A DNA stretch of 64,000 nucleotides. Source: an uncultured Acetatifactor sp. Its GTDB lineage: Bacteria > Bacillota > Clostridia > Lachnospirales > Lachnospiraceae. The stretch lies in assembly GCA_947630715.1 (NCBI GenBank), contig CANRIP010000003.1, positions 36,253-100,252 of the forward strand. The letters run 5' to 3'. The number at the start of each line of letters is the position of its first letter. Position 1 is the stretch's first letter. Made by a program: the position numbers and the translations under genes. Under the pieces are notes generated by a model that was not told the DNA's origin, searched no databases, and worked only from the letters and a program-made list of their open reading frames with translations. Below are positions 45,102-54,409 of the stretch, piece after piece.

Positions 45102-45431
45102 TCAAGTGGAGGAAAAAAGGTTGGAAATCTTCTCTCCGCCCTCCCAACGGCCGGAGGCGTTTTCCCATCTGTCCTTTTCCTCAAACAGCCGGTCATTCAT
45201 CCATGCCACGGCATCCGTTACGCCGTCCTCGTCAAAGGAGAATTCCGCCCGTTCCTTTTCCTGCTCCGGGGTACAGAAATAATTAAACGGCTCCGGCCAT
45301 ATGGTGGCCATGAGTTTTTTCCCGTCTTCACGGTCCACTCCCTCCAGCCGGTAGCGCATCCCCTGATGACTGCCGGTAAACTCCGATTTTTTTAAATATG
45401 CCATGGATAGAATATCCTGCCGCTGGATCAT
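45102..45431 (-). CDS. Small protein of unknown function
   Basis: 109 residues, soluble and acidic with a Trp-rich C-terminal half (WENASGRWEGGE). It begins MIQRQDILSMAYLKKSEFTG after an AAGGAG ribosome-binding site nine bases away. No motif recognised. It is 24 bp upstream of the VanZ-like gene and probably cotranscribed with it. Confidence 0.65.
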   Translation of the reverse strand: MIQRQDILSMAYLKKSEFTGSHQGMRYRLEGVDREDGKKLMATIWPEPFNYFCTPEQEKERAEFSFDEDGVTDAVAWMNDRLFEEKDRWENASGRWEGGEKISNLFSST

Positions 45432-45666
45432 TGCAAAAGACTCCTTAAAAAGTGTCGCCGTGCCGCCGTCTGCGAAACGGATCCAGGACGCCCTTTCGTT
45501 GGACGTCCTGTTATCAGTATAACCCCTGTATGCCTATTTTGCCAAGTCCCAATCTTTTGAAACCCAGTCTCTTGCGCTTTCCCTTTGCCCTTTCCCTTTT
45601 CCCTTTCCAGCCGCCGCGTCCTACTCCGTGCGCTCGGCGGACAGGAGTGTCCCCTGTCCGTCCCGG
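45432..45666. other. Intergenic stretch between sigE and the unknown gene
   Basis: No gene seen. It contains a pyrimidine tract with four CCCTTT units (about 45577-45609) and a hairpin CGGACAGG/CCTGTCCG at 45638-45660 just after sigE. The hairpin lacks a T-run, so termination is doubtful. Confidence 0.5.
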
Positions 45667-46404
45667 TCAGATATGGCTGCTCATTTCCTTTTTTAACTGA
45701 CGCATAATCTTTTTTTCCAGTCGGGAAATGTAGGATTGCGAAATCCCCAGAAGGGAAGCCACCTCCTTTTGCGTCATCTCCCGTCCGTCCCGCGTCCCCA
45801 GCCCAAACCTGAGCCGGATGATGGTCTTTTCCCGATCGTTTAACTTGCTCACGGCTCCCATCAGCAGCTTGCGCTCCACCTCGTTTTCAATGTCCCGATA
45901 AATCACATCCTCGTCCGTTCCCAGAATATCGGATAAGAGAAGCTCGTTTCCGTCCCAGTCCACGTTCAGCGGCTCATCGATGGAGACTTCCAGTCTGGTT
46001 TTATTGTTGCGTCTTAAATACATCAGGATTTCGTTTTCAATACACCTGGAAGCATAGGTGGCAAGCTTAATATTTTTTTCCGGGTTAAAGGTATTGATGG
46101 ATTTGATCAGTCCTATGGTTCCGATGGAAATCAAATCCTCCACGCCAACGCCCGTATTGTCAAATTTTTTTGCTATGTACACCACCAGTCTCAGATTATG
46201 TTCGATCAGGGTTGCCTTCGCCTGTGCGTCGATTTCCGTCCCCAGATCGCTGATCACCTGACTTTCTTTTTCCACCTCCAAGGGCGGCGGCAGCACCTCC
46301 GCGCCGCCGATATAATGAATCTCCCCCGTCCTGCGCAGGAGCAGTCCCTCCCTGTGAACCAGTTTAAATTGCAGTTTACCCGGTAATGCCACTTTCAGTA
46401 TCAT
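45667..46404 (-). CDS. sigE: Early mother-cell sporulation sigma factor, pro-SigE
   Basis: 245 residues from the ATG at 46404, four bases after GAGAGG; upstream ATGs lack a site. The first part is a basic/hydrophobic pro-sequence, then [13 protein letters not shown], which matches the pro-SigE cleavage region. Region 2 is [20 protein letters not shown] and region 4 [19 protein letters not shown]. SigE drives early mother-cell genes after cleavage by SpoIIGA. The start overlaps the end of spoIIGA by 29 bp, so they are translationally coupled. Confidence 0.96.
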   Translation of the reverse strand: MILKVALPGKLQFKLVHREGLLLRRTGEIHYIGGAEVLPPPLEVEKESQVISDLGTEIDAQAKATLIEHNLRLVVYIAKKFDNTGVGVEDLISIGTIGLIKSINTFNPEKNIKLATYASRCIENEILMYLRRNNKTRLEVSIDEPLNVDWDGNELLLSDILGTDEDVIYRDIENEVERKLLMGAVSKLNDREKTIIRLRFGLGTRDGREMTQKEVASLLGISQSYISRLEKKIMRQLKKEMSSHI

Positions 46405-47254
46405 ATATCCTCTCATTCTGCCGCTTATGCGGCCCTCCCTTTTTCCGCCCGGAAAGGAGCGTGGGATTGACAATCATTTTTACGGATTCCGCCTCTTTGT
46501 TTTCCGGATTTCCGATTCCTTCCGGCCCTGCCGCGATCCACACCCGCCGGAAGGATCTGCGGACGCCGTCCAGCTCGATCTCCAGCTCCGGAAGAAGATA
46601 TCCCTCCAATATGCCCCGGCTTTTGCCGATGCTGTGATAAGGGATGGCCCTGAAACGCTCCGGTCTTTTTTCCAAAAGAGTTTCCAGAACCTGTGCATCC
46701 ACAATGCAGACCGGTTTCCCGCTGATGGGCTCCGTCAGGGAATTGCCGGAATCGATCAAAGCCGTGACAGTAACCCGGGCTTTTTCCCCGGTCAGCCGCG
46801 CCAGACACAGGCCGTCCTCCCTGCCTCCGCCCCGGGCCCTCGGCCGCAGAAAGAGGAAACAAATTCCTCCCGCGCCCATGATCCCGAAAATCCCTGTGAG
46901 AAATCTTCTGAGACCCGGAACCGCCCGGATCAGGAACAAAATCGCTCCGCCCACGCAAAAAGAATACAGGAGCAGCTTTTCCAGGAGTTTCAGAAACATT
47001 CTCAGGCCCCTGACCGGAAACGCGGCGTACAGCATCCCCGCCGTCCCCGCAAGAATCCCAAGCCCCGCTCTCAAAACCGCAGGCCCCGGGATCAGAAAAG
47101 GCAGGATTTCCCCCGCTCCCCCTACGGCGGCTCCCAGCAGAATCCTGCCCCGCGTGGCAGTGCGGAGCGTGCTTTGATCCACCAGAAGAAGCAGATACAG
47201 GTTCATCACAAAATTGACCAGAAACAGGCTGTCTGCATATAGCACATATTCCAT
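46376..47254 (-). CDS. spoIIGA: Sporulation sigma-E factor processing peptidase SpoIIGA
   Basis: 292 residues from the ATG at 47254, eight bases after AAGGA; ATGs at 47260, 47263 and 47278 are in frame but worse placed. The N-terminal half has about five membrane segments ([17 protein letters not shown] first). The C-terminal half is an aspartic protease domain with the active site in [10 protein letters not shown]. It cleaves pro-SigE in the mother-cell septal membrane after a SigF-dependent signal. It is the first gene of the spoIIG operon. Confidence 0.94.
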   Translation of the reverse strand: MEYVLYADSLFLVNFVMNLYLLLLVDQSTLRTATRGRILLGAAVGGAGEILPFLIPGPAVLRAGLGILAGTAGMLYAAFPVRGLRMFLKLLEKLLLYSFCVGGAILFLIRAVPGLRRFLTGIFGIMGAGGICFLFLRPRARGGGREDGLCLARLTGEKARVTVTALIDSGNSLTEPISGKPVCIVDAQVLETLLEKRPERFRAIPYHSIGKSRGILEGYLLPELEIELDGVRRSFRRVWIAAGPEGIGNPENKEAESVKMIVNPTLLSGRKKGGPHKRQNERIYDTESGITG

Positions 47255-47276
47255 CGGCATCATCCTTTTCATGATC

Positions 47277-47342
47277 ATTATAAAGAGTCTCAGGAGTGAA
47301 ATTTGTCAAAGAAGACAGATGAGCGGCTTGATTTTTTCGACA
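47277..47342 (-). promoter_or_regulatory. spoIIG promoter with wide spacer and Spo0A boxes
   Basis: On the minus strand, perfect TTGACA (47304-47309) and TATAAT (47277-47282) are separated by 21 bp instead of 17. A near-consensus Spo0A box (TTTGTCAAA, opposite orientation, 47302-47310) overlaps the -35. A perfect TGTCGAA (47336-47342) lies 27 bp further upstream. This mirrors the Bacillus spoIIG promoter, where Spo0A corrects poor spacing. Confidence 0.75.
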
Positions 47343-47374
47343 GGAAGGCGGGGCGCGAAGACCCTTTTGCCAAA

Positions 47375-47410
47375 CAAAAAAGCCGCCGCGCCTTTTGCCG
47401 GCGCGGCAGC
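47375..47410 (-). terminator. Terminator of ftsZ
   Basis: An 11-bp stem (47382-47392 with 47400-47410, one G-T pair) with a 7-base loop is followed by TTTTTT on the minus strand, 18 bp after ftsZ. Confidence 0.9.
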
Positions 47411-47427
47411 CCCATAACAGACATGAT

Positions 47428-48606
47428 TTACTTTTTCTGAAGGAAATCCGGGATTTTCAAGGTCTTCTCCTCCACGGAGCTTCTGATATCCCCCGGTTTC
47501 TGAATCCCCGGGACAGGCCTGGGGGCCTGCTGCCCTGCGGCGGGCTGCGTCAGGTTCGGAGCGCCAAGCCCCTTCAGGGAGCTGGGGGTAATATGCGACG
47601 AGGGCTGCCGGTAAGCCACTCCCGCGCCCAGACGGGGTGACACGGGATTCGACGCCGTCTCCTCCAGCCCGGTTGCAATCACCGTAATGGAACAGGTGTC
47701 CGATTTGGATTCGTCGAACATAGCGCCGAAGATAATATTCACATCGTCTCCCGCCAGATTCTGCACATAGCTCACGGCGTCGTTGGCATCCGCAAGGGTA
47801 ATATCCCCGGATACATTGATAATCACATGGCTTGCGCCGGAAATGGTCGTCTCCAGCAGCGGGCTCTCCACCGCCATCCTGACCGCTTCCATAGCTTTAT
47901 CGTCGCCCTTGCCCTCTCCGATGCCGATATGGGCAATGCCTTTTTCCGTCATAACCGTCTGCACATCCGCGAAATCCAGGTTAATAATCGCGGGCACATT
48001 GATCAGATCCGTGATCCCCTGAACCGCCTGCTGAAGAACCTCATCCGCTTTCTTAAGAGCCTCAGGCATCGTAGTCCGTCTGTCCACAATCTCCAACAGC
48101 TTATCGTTGGGAATCACAATCAGGGTATCCACATGCTCCTTGATGCGCTCGATGCCGTTAAGCGCATTGGTCATACGGGTCTTTGCCTCAAACCGGAAGG
48201 GCTTTGTCACAACCCCTACCGTCAGAATTCCCATTTCCTTGGCCAGCCTGGCCACCACAGGAGCGGCTCCCGTTCCCGTTCCGCCTCCCATGCCGCAGGT
48301 GACGAAAACCATATCCGCTCCCTTCAAGGCGCCGGAGATTTCCTCCGCGCTTTCCTCCGCGGCCTTCTCGCCCACCTCGGGCTTGGCTCCGGCTCCCAGC
48401 CCCTTTGTCAGTTTCTCACCGATCTGCAAAAGCTTTGGCGCCTTGCACAACTGCAAGGCCTGCTTGTCCGTGTTAACCCCGATAAAATCCACTCCATCAA
48501 TCTTTTCATCTATCATTCTATTGACAGCGTTATTTCCTGCGCCTCCCACACCGACCACGATGATTTTGGCCGCAGATTCCGCTTCGTTTGTCTTGATCTC
48601 CAGCAA
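47428..48606 (-). CDS. ftsZ: Cell division protein FtsZ
   Basis: 392 residues. The GTP-binding tubulin signature [13 protein letters not shown] and [15 protein letters not shown] are present, as is the T7 loop [11 protein letters not shown]. The C-terminal peptide KIPDFLQKK binds FtsA/SepF-type partners. I place the start at the TTG at 48606, seven bases after AAGGAGG, giving LEIKTNEAE after the initiator. The longer frame begins with a GTG at 48642 and an ATG at 48639 but has no site for them. Confidence 0.96.
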   Translation of the reverse strand: MLEIKTNEAESAAKIIVVGVGGAGNNAVNRMIDEKIDGVDFIGVNTDKQALQLCKAPKLLQIGEKLTKGLGAGAKPEVGEKAAEESAEEISGALKGADMVFVTCGMGGGTGTGAAPVVARLAKEMGILTVGVVTKPFRFEAKTRMTNALNGIERIKEHVDTLIVIPNDKLLEIVDRRTTMPEALKKADEVLQQAVQGITDLINVPAIINLDFADVQTVMTEKGIAHIGIGEGKGDDKAMEAVRMAVESPLLETTISGASHVIINVSGDITLADANDAVSYVQNLAGDDVNIIFGAMFDESKSDTCSITVIATGLEETASNPVSPRLGAGVAYRQPSSHITPSSLKGLGAPNLTQPAAGQQAPRPVPGIQKPGDIRSSVEEKTLKIPDFLQKK

Positions 48607-48696
48607 AGGTTTGTCCTCCTTCATCTTCTCTTTTATCATCACGACAGCAGGACGCTGTCAACGCAAAATTCCTACTGTAAAAACTTCATATAGACT

Positions 48697-48725
48697 ATCA
48701 TACAATTTTTTTGCCAATTAATCAA
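48697..48725 (-). promoter_or_regulatory. Promoter of ftsZ
   Basis: TTGATT (48720-48725), 17 bp, and TATGAT (48697-48702) on the minus strand, about 90 bp upstream of ftsZ. It separates ftsZ from the cell-wall cluster. Confidence 0.55.
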
Positions 48726-48744
48726 TATGTTTTTGAATTTTTAA

Positions 48745-49473
48745 CTACTCCGGCTTGAAGGTATATCTGCCGCCTCCCTCATCGTAGGTTTCCATCTGCA
48801 AGGTTCCGTTCTTTCCCTGAAGGCTGGGCAAAAGCTCCGGCAGCAGCATGATTTTATCCTCCATTTTATCGCTCTCCGTCCCCAGGGCCACTTTCACGTT
48901 TTCAAAGTACAGCGTGATCTCCCCGGATTTTTGAAAATTGATCTTGTCCGCGTCCAGCTCATACTTTGTCAAAAGCCTTGTCACATTCAGAATACTGTTA
49001 AACACCTCCTTATTTTCCACGGGAAGGGGCTCCCCCACCGCCATGTGGTCAAAGGCCAGCCCCGTGATCTGAGGGACGCCCTCCGTAAGCACGCTGGAGC
49101 TTTCCACCACATAGCCGTCCTTGTCGAAATACAGATAAGTTCCCAGATACTCCACATATCCGGTGAGCGCCTTCTCGTAAACCGTGATGCGCACCGCGTC
49201 CGGCGCGAGGATGGTCACGTCCATCACGTCCACGAAGGGGATCCCCTTCACTCCCCTGTTTTTGTATTTCAGGGAAAGGTACAGGGAATTGTTTCCCAGA
49301 AATCCCTTCATCACAATGTCTTTAATGGCTTCGTCGGTATAGTGTACATTGCCCTCCACATATACTGTACTGACCGTGTAAGTCCGCAGGACATAAAACA
49401 CTCCGCCCACCGCCACGGCGGCCAGCAGCACAATACCCAATATGGCGATCCTGATTCCTCTGCTTTTACGCAC
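48745..49473 (-). CDS. divIB: Cell division protein DivIB/FtsQ
   Basis: 242 residues. One membrane segment (about 8-30) is followed by a POTRA domain beginning YTVSTVYVEGNVHYTDEAIKD. The beta domain has VDVMDVTILAPDAVRITVYE. It stabilises the FtsL-DivIC-PBP complex at the division site. Its start overlaps the end of murA by 8 bp. In Bacillus divIB follows murB; murB is not present here. Confidence 0.88.
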   Translation of the reverse strand: MRKSRGIRIAILGIVLLAAVAVGGVFYVLRTYTVSTVYVEGNVHYTDEAIKDIVMKGFLGNNSLYLSLKYKNRGVKGIPFVDVMDVTILAPDAVRITVYEKALTGYVEYLGTYLYFDKDGYVVESSSVLTEGVPQITGLAFDHMAVGEPLPVENKEVFNSILNVTRLLTKYELDADKINFQKSGEITLYFENVKVALGTESDKMEDKIMLLPELLPSLQGKNGTLQMETYDEGGGRYTFKPE

Positions 49474-50719
49474 CTGTGATACGCGCTCCTAACTCTCTTA
49501 GATCCCGGCAGATATTCTCATATCCCCGGTTAATATATCGGCAGCCCGTTACCGTAGTCTCCCCCCGGGCCATCAGCCCGGCCGCTACCAGCGCCGCCCC
49601 GCCCCTGAGTTCCTTTGCCTCCACCGGTCCGCCCCGCAGTTCTTCCACGCCGCGCACCAGTACGCTGTCCGCGCCGCGCTCCTCCACGCAGGCGCCCATT
49701 TTCCGCAGTTCCTCCGCCACGCGGAACCGGTTTTCAAAAATGGTTTCCCGGATCAGCGTCTCCCCCTGGGAAACGGCGGCCACCGCCAAAACCACGGACT
49801 GCAGATCCGTGGGGAACCCGGGATGGGGAGCGGTGAAAATCCTTTCCGGCGTGGACGGTCTGTCCGGGGCCTGTACATAAACGCCGTCCTCTGCGGTACA
49901 CAATCCGGCGCCCATGCTCCTTGCCAGCTCCAAAACGGCGTCCATTTCCTCCCAGGGCGCCTGTTCCAGAAAGACGTTCCCCCCGGTTCCGATGCAGGCG
50001 AACAGGTAAGTGCCCGCCACAATCCTGTCCGCCGGGATCACAAATTCCGTTCCGTACAGCCGTCTGCCGCCCCGCACCACCAGCCGGGACGTTCCCTCGC
50101 CGTCGATCTCGGCGCCGCACTGTTTCAGGTAACGGCACAGGGCCGTAATTTCCGGTTCCAGCGCGGCTCCCGTCAGACAGGTGTCTCCCTGGGCCAAAAC
50201 GGCGGCCAGCAGCACGTTTTCCGTCGCTCCCACGCTGGGAAAGGGCAGATGGATGCTGGCCCCGCAGAGTCTGTCCGCATTTGCCAGAAGCTTGCCCTCC
50301 TTTTCCTGAAACGTCACGCCCATCTGTTGCAGCGCGGCCAGGTGCAGATCGATGGGCCTGCTGCCGATGACGCAGCCCCCGGGATGCTCCATCACCACCT
50401 GTCCGCATCTGCCGATCAGCGCCCCCAAAAGGCAGAGGGAAGAACGCATGCCCGTGACAGCCTCGGAGCCGATCTCCTCCCCCCGCACCGAATCCGCGTC
50501 CACCGCCAGCGCGTTTCCCTGCCAGGTAACGCTGCATCCCAGCTCCCTTAACAGGCTGACCATGGCATACACATCCGCAATTTTGGGACAATTCCTGATC
50601 AGGGAAGTCTCCCCGGTCAAGAGGGTTGCCGCGAGAACGGGAAGACAGGCGTTTTTGGACCCCTGTATCCGCACTTTCCCCTGAAGCTCCACACCGCCTT
50701 GAATACGAATAGAATCCAT
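49466..50719 (-). CDS. murA: UDP-N-acetylglucosamine 1-carboxyvinyltransferase MurA
   Basis: 417 residues, the full length of EPSP-synthase-like MurA. The active-site cysteine is in PGGCVIGSRPIDLHL. VRIQGSKNACLPVLAATLL near the N-terminus is a family signature. It catalyses the first committed step of peptidoglycan synthesis and is the fosfomycin target. Its position inside the division cluster, between ftsW and divIB where Bacillus has murG and murB, is unusual. Confidence 0.95.
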   Translation of the reverse strand: MDSIRIQGGVELQGKVRIQGSKNACLPVLAATLLTGETSLIRNCPKIADVYAMVSLLRELGCSVTWQGNALAVDADSVRGEEIGSEAVTGMRSSLCLLGALIGRCGQVVMEHPGGCVIGSRPIDLHLAALQQMGVTFQEKEGKLLANADRLCGASIHLPFPSVGATENVLLAAVLAQGDTCLTGAALEPEITALCRYLKQCGAEIDGEGTSRLVVRGGRRLYGTEFVIPADRIVAGTYLFACIGTGGNVFLEQAPWEEMDAVLELARSMGAGLCTAEDGVYVQAPDRPSTPERIFTAPHPGFPTDLQSVVLAVAAVSQGETLIRETIFENRFRVAEELRKMGACVEERGADSVLVRGVEELRGGPVEAKELRGGAALVAAGLMARGETTVTGCRYINRGYENICRDLRELGARITGA

Positions 50720-50821
50720 ATGCTTATAACACCATCCGGTATCAAACTGATAGACCTATTCTATCCTATGCGCAAGGCATGCCAGCAGTGACAGCGCCCC
50801 TGTCCGGCCTGGCGAAACGTC

Positions 50822-51988
50822 CTACAATTCCTTCAACTGAATGCGCTTTGCCACGCTCAGCACTAACCCCACCTCCGCCAGAAGGAACATGACGGAGGAG
50901 CCTCCGTAACTGATAAAGGGAAGGGAAATTCCGGTGTTCGGCATGGTGTTGGTCACCACGGCGATATTTAAAATCGCCTGAATGGCAATATGTCCCATCA
51001 CTCCCACCACCAGCATGGCGCCGAACAGATCCGGCGCGTTGTTGGCGATCACCATCATGCGCCACAGCAGCATAATAAACATCAGGATAATGGCAATGGC
51101 GCCGAACAGGCCCAGTTCCTCGCAGATAATGGAAAAAATCATGTCGTTCTGCGCTTCCGGCAGGAAACTCAGTTTCTGCATACTCTGGCCCAGGCCCTTC
51201 CCCCAGACGCCGCCGCTGCCGATGGCGTATAAGCCCTGAAGGGTCTGGAACCCAACCCCCAGGTAATCGCTTTCCGGGTGCAGCCATGCCTGGATACGGC
51301 CGCTGCGGAATCCCAGGACGCCGCTTCCCGAAACCGCCAGATAGATGAACAAAAGCGCCGCCGACACAACCACAGCCCCCATAATCACAAACTTTTTGTA
51401 ATCAGGGCTGGCCACAAACACCATCAGGATGGAAATTCCCAGAATGATAATGGCGGAGCTTAAGTTTTTGGTAATCAGGTACACCTCCGCCACCACCGGC
51501 ATCGGCAGCGCCACCATAAACAAAAACCCCTTCATGGTGCGTACGCTCTTTCCCATCTTGCATACCATCGTGGCCAGAAACAGAATCATTCCCAGCTTTG
51601 CCACCTCCGCCGGCTGCAAGTTGAAACCCACGCCCGGGATCTCGATCCAGCGCCTTGCGCCGTGGGACTTCACCCCCAGCGGCGTCAGCACCAGCGGGAT
51701 GATCGCCATGGAAACCAGGTAGCCCGGGAAGGCAAATCTTTCCCAGAAATGATAGGGGATATTGGCCACCACGATCATGGCCACCAGTCCCAGGATCACC
51801 GCCACCAACTGGCGTTTCAGGTAATACGCCTGATCCTGATAGCTTTGAAACGCCGCGTAGGAACTGGCGGAATAGATCATCACCAGGCCGAATCCCAGCA
51901 AAAACAGCACGATAAACAACAGACTGTAATCAAAAAAATATTCGGATTGTTCTTTTTTCCTTCTTCCCGCCGTTCTCTGTCTCGCCAT
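50822..51988 (-). CDS. ftsW: SEDS-family peptidoglycan polymerase FtsW/SpoVE
   Basis: 388 residues from the ATG at 51988 after GGAG; an upstream extension overlaps murD. Ten hydrophobic segments fit the SEDS fold. The SEDS signature GISLPFISYGGSSVMFLLAEVG lies at the C-terminus, near NTMPNTG; the loop WIEIPGVGFNLQPAEVAKL is also typical. It works with a class B PBP at the septum. Which of the two PBPs upstream is its partner cannot be told from sequence. Confidence 0.93.
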   Translation of the reverse strand: MARQRTAGRRKKEQSEYFFDYSLLFIVLFLLGFGLVMIYSASSYAAFQSYQDQAYYLKRQLVAVILGLVAMIVVANIPYHFWERFAFPGYLVSMAIIPLVLTPLGVKSHGARRWIEIPGVGFNLQPAEVAKLGMILFLATMVCKMGKSVRTMKGFLFMVALPMPVVAEVYLITKNLSSAIIILGISILMVFVASPDYKKFVIMGAVVVSAALLFIYLAVSGSGVLGFRSGRIQAWLHPESDYLGVGFQTLQGLYAIGSGGVWGKGLGQSMQKLSFLPEAQNDMIFSIICEELGLFGAIAIILMFIMLLWRMMVIANNAPDLFGAMLVVGVMGHIAIQAILNIAVVTNTMPNTGISLPFISYGGSSVMFLLAEVGLVLSVAKRIQLKEL

Positions 51989-52035
51989 TGCCACTCCATC
52001 CTTCCGATATCCCGCTTGCCATTCTCCCCCACTTC

Positions 52036-53400
52036 TCACGGAAGATTCCTGACATATTCCTTAAAGAGATCCCCCCGCTCCTCGTAGTTGCGGAACATCC
52101 CCCAGCTTGCGCAGGCCGGGGAAAGCAACACCGCGTCTCCCGGTTCCGCCAGTTTCGTACACAGTTGTAAGCATTCCTCATAGGTATCCGCAAACCGTAT
52201 CCGGTCAAAGCCGTGGGCTCTGGCGCAGGCGGCGATCTGCTCCTTCGTCTGGCCGATCAGCACCAGCCATTTGACCTTTCCGTCAAAGCTCAGAATCCAC
52301 TCATCGTAACTGCTCTGTTTGTCATAACCGCCCCCGATCAGGATCGTGGGCTTGCTCATGGCCCGGATGCCCTGGATCGCCGCGTCCGGATTGGTCCCCT
52401 TGGAGTCGTCGTAATAGTCCACGCCGCCTTTTGAGGCCACAAATTCGATCCTATGCTCCACCGCCCGAAATCCGGCGACCACGGAAAGGGTGATCTCTCT
52501 CGGCACTCCCATTCCGTCGGCGATGGCGATAGCGGCCATCACGTTTTCCACATTACAGACGCCAACCAGCTTCATACCGGTGTGGATGTCCAAAAGTTCT
52601 TCTTCCTTCCCGTCCTTTCGGCACACAATGGTTTCCCCCCGCAGGAAGTACCCCTCCGAAAGCTCCCTGGCAGAAGAAAAATACACCGTCCGGGCCGGGC
52701 ATCTCTTGCCGAAATCCCGGGTATAACCGTTTTCGTAATTCAGGACGCAGAGGTCATCCCCGGTCTGATTGACCGTGATATTCTCCTTTGCCGCCACATA
52801 AGCCTCCATGGTGTGATGGCGGTTTAAATGATCCGGCGTGATATTTAAGATGGCGGATACCTTCGGGTGAAAGTCCCGGATGGCCTCCAACTGGAAGGAG
52901 CTGATCTCCCCCACGGTCACCGTGTCGGGTCCGGTCTTTAAGCACTCGGAGGTATAGGGATTGCCGATATTTCCCACGATAAACGTCTTATCCTCTCCCA
53001 GCCAGCTTTCCATGATCCGGCCCACCAGCGTGGTGGTGGTGGTCTTTCCGTTTGTGCCCGTAATGGCGACCACCGTGCCCTTCTCCTCCTGGTAGCCAAG
53101 CTCGATTTCTCCCATTATGGAAGCGCCTTGTTTCCGGAGTTTTTTCACCAGAGGGATGTCAATCGGCACGCCGGGGCTCAACACCACCGTTGTCACGCCG
53201 GACAGGATTTCTTCCGGCAGCGTTCCCGCCACAACACGGGCCCTGCTCCCTTTCGGCAGCTTTTCCCGGATCATCTCCTCCGACAGCTTGTCGTCGCTGT
53301 CATACAGGGTCACATCCGCTCCCATCTGCTCCAAAAGATGCGTGGAGCCGATCCCGCTCACGCCGGATCCGATCACAAGACATTTTTCTCCTGTTTCCAT
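52036..53400 (-). CDS. murD: UDP-N-acetylmuramoyl-L-alanine--D-glutamate ligase
   Basis: 454 residues. An N-terminal Rossmann-like domain begins GEKCLVIGSGVSGIGSTHLL. The ATP loop is AITGTNGKTTTTTLVGRI. LNITPDHLNRHHTMEAY and YYDDSKGTNPDA are Mur-ligase motifs. It adds D-glutamate to UDP-MurNAc-L-Ala. It lies between mraY and ftsW; no murE is in the cluster. Confidence 0.96.
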   Translation of the reverse strand: METGEKCLVIGSGVSGIGSTHLLEQMGADVTLYDSDDKLSEEMIREKLPKGSRARVVAGTLPEEILSGVTTVVLSPGVPIDIPLVKKLRKQGASIMGEIELGYQEEKGTVVAITGTNGKTTTTTLVGRIMESWLGEDKTFIVGNIGNPYTSECLKTGPDTVTVGEISSFQLEAIRDFHPKVSAILNITPDHLNRHHTMEAYVAAKENITVNQTGDDLCVLNYENGYTRDFGKRCPARTVYFSSARELSEGYFLRGETIVCRKDGKEEELLDIHTGMKLVGVCNVENVMAAIAIADGMGVPREITLSVVAGFRAVEHRIEFVASKGGVDYYDDSKGTNPDAAIQGIRAMSKPTILIGGGYDKQSSYDEWILSFDGKVKWLVLIGQTKEQIAACARAHGFDRIRFADTYEECLQLCTKLAEPGDAVLLSPACASWGMFRNYEERGDLFKEYVRNLP

Positions 53401-53434
53401 CTCTTTCCTTCCTCCGCCAAACCGCTCTGATGTT

Positions 53435-54409
53435 TCAAATCATTCCCCTGTGGGAAAGCGCCGCCAGCGCAATCAGGCACATAAAAGCCGTAACCACGGT
53501 GAACAAAGCGGTAATCCCTGTCTCCGTCCATCCACAGAGTTCAAAATGATGATGCAGCGGCGCCATTTTAAACAGCCTTTTGCCTCCGCTGATCCGATAA
53601 TACCCTACCTGAAGAATCACGGAAAGGGTTTCCGCCAGATAAACGATCCCCACAACGGCGATAAAAAGCGGCATTTGCAGCGCGTAAGCGCATCCCGCCA
53701 CAAATCCTCCCAGCGCCAGGGAACCCGTGTCTCCCATAAACACCGAGGCCGGATGGACGTTGAACAGTAAAAATCCCAAAAGCGCTCCGGCCACCGCACA
53801 GGTCACAGGCTGGATGCCGTAATTTCCGCCCGCGGCCACCACGGAGAAAAACACCGCCACAATCTCCGTTACGCTGGCCGCCAGACCGTCCAGCCCGTCG
53901 GTCAGGTTGACGCCGTTGGCCGTCCCAAGCACAATCAAAAACAGAAACGGCACGTTGAGAACCCCTAAATCCAGATATTTCCCTTCCAGAAACGGAATCC
54001 GCATCGCCAGGCTGATATCCGTATAGCGGAGCAGATACCAGGCGAAAATCCCCGTCACCAGAAACTGCGCCGAAAACTTCTGCACGGGGGTAAGCCCCAT
54101 GGAGCGCTTACACACCACCTTGATGTAATCGTCCAGAAATCCTACGATCCCCAGTCCCAGGGTCAGGAAAAACACCGGAACCATCCTGGGGCGGTTTCTC
54201 AAAAACGGCAGACAGGTGATCGTGACGCTGGACAAAATCAGGAGCCCTCCCATGGTGGGCGTACCTGTTTTTTTCAAATGAGTGGCCGGTCCGTCCTCTC
54301 TGACCGTCTGCCCGCATTTCAGCCTTTTTAAAAAGGGAATCGCAAGAGGTCCCCCCAGGGCGCTCAGGGCAAAGGAGATCAAAACGGCCATCCAGTCAGT
54401 TCTGCTCAT
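53435..54409 (-). CDS. mraY: Phospho-N-acetylmuramoyl-pentapeptide-transferase MraY
   Basis: 324 residues with about ten membrane segments. The catalytic Asp pair is in FLDDYIKVVCKRS, and NLTDGLDGLAA and VFMGDTGSLALGG follow; the C-terminal HHHFE motif is in APLHHHFELCGW. It makes lipid I. The start overlaps the end of spoVD by 14 bp. Confidence 0.97.
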   Translation of the reverse strand: MSRTDWMAVLISFALSALGGPLAIPFLKRLKCGQTVREDGPATHLKKTGTPTMGGLLILSSVTITCLPFLRNRPRMVPVFFLTLGLGIVGFLDDYIKVVCKRSMGLTPVQKFSAQFLVTGIFAWYLLRYTDISLAMRIPFLEGKYLDLGVLNVPFLFLIVLGTANGVNLTDGLDGLAASVTEIVAVFFSVVAAGGNYGIQPVTCAVAGALLGFLLFNVHPASVFMGDTGSLALGGFVAGCAYALQMPLFIAVVGIVYLAETLSVILQVGYYRISGGKRLFKMAPLHHHFELCGWTETGITALFTVVTAFMCLIALAALSHRGMI

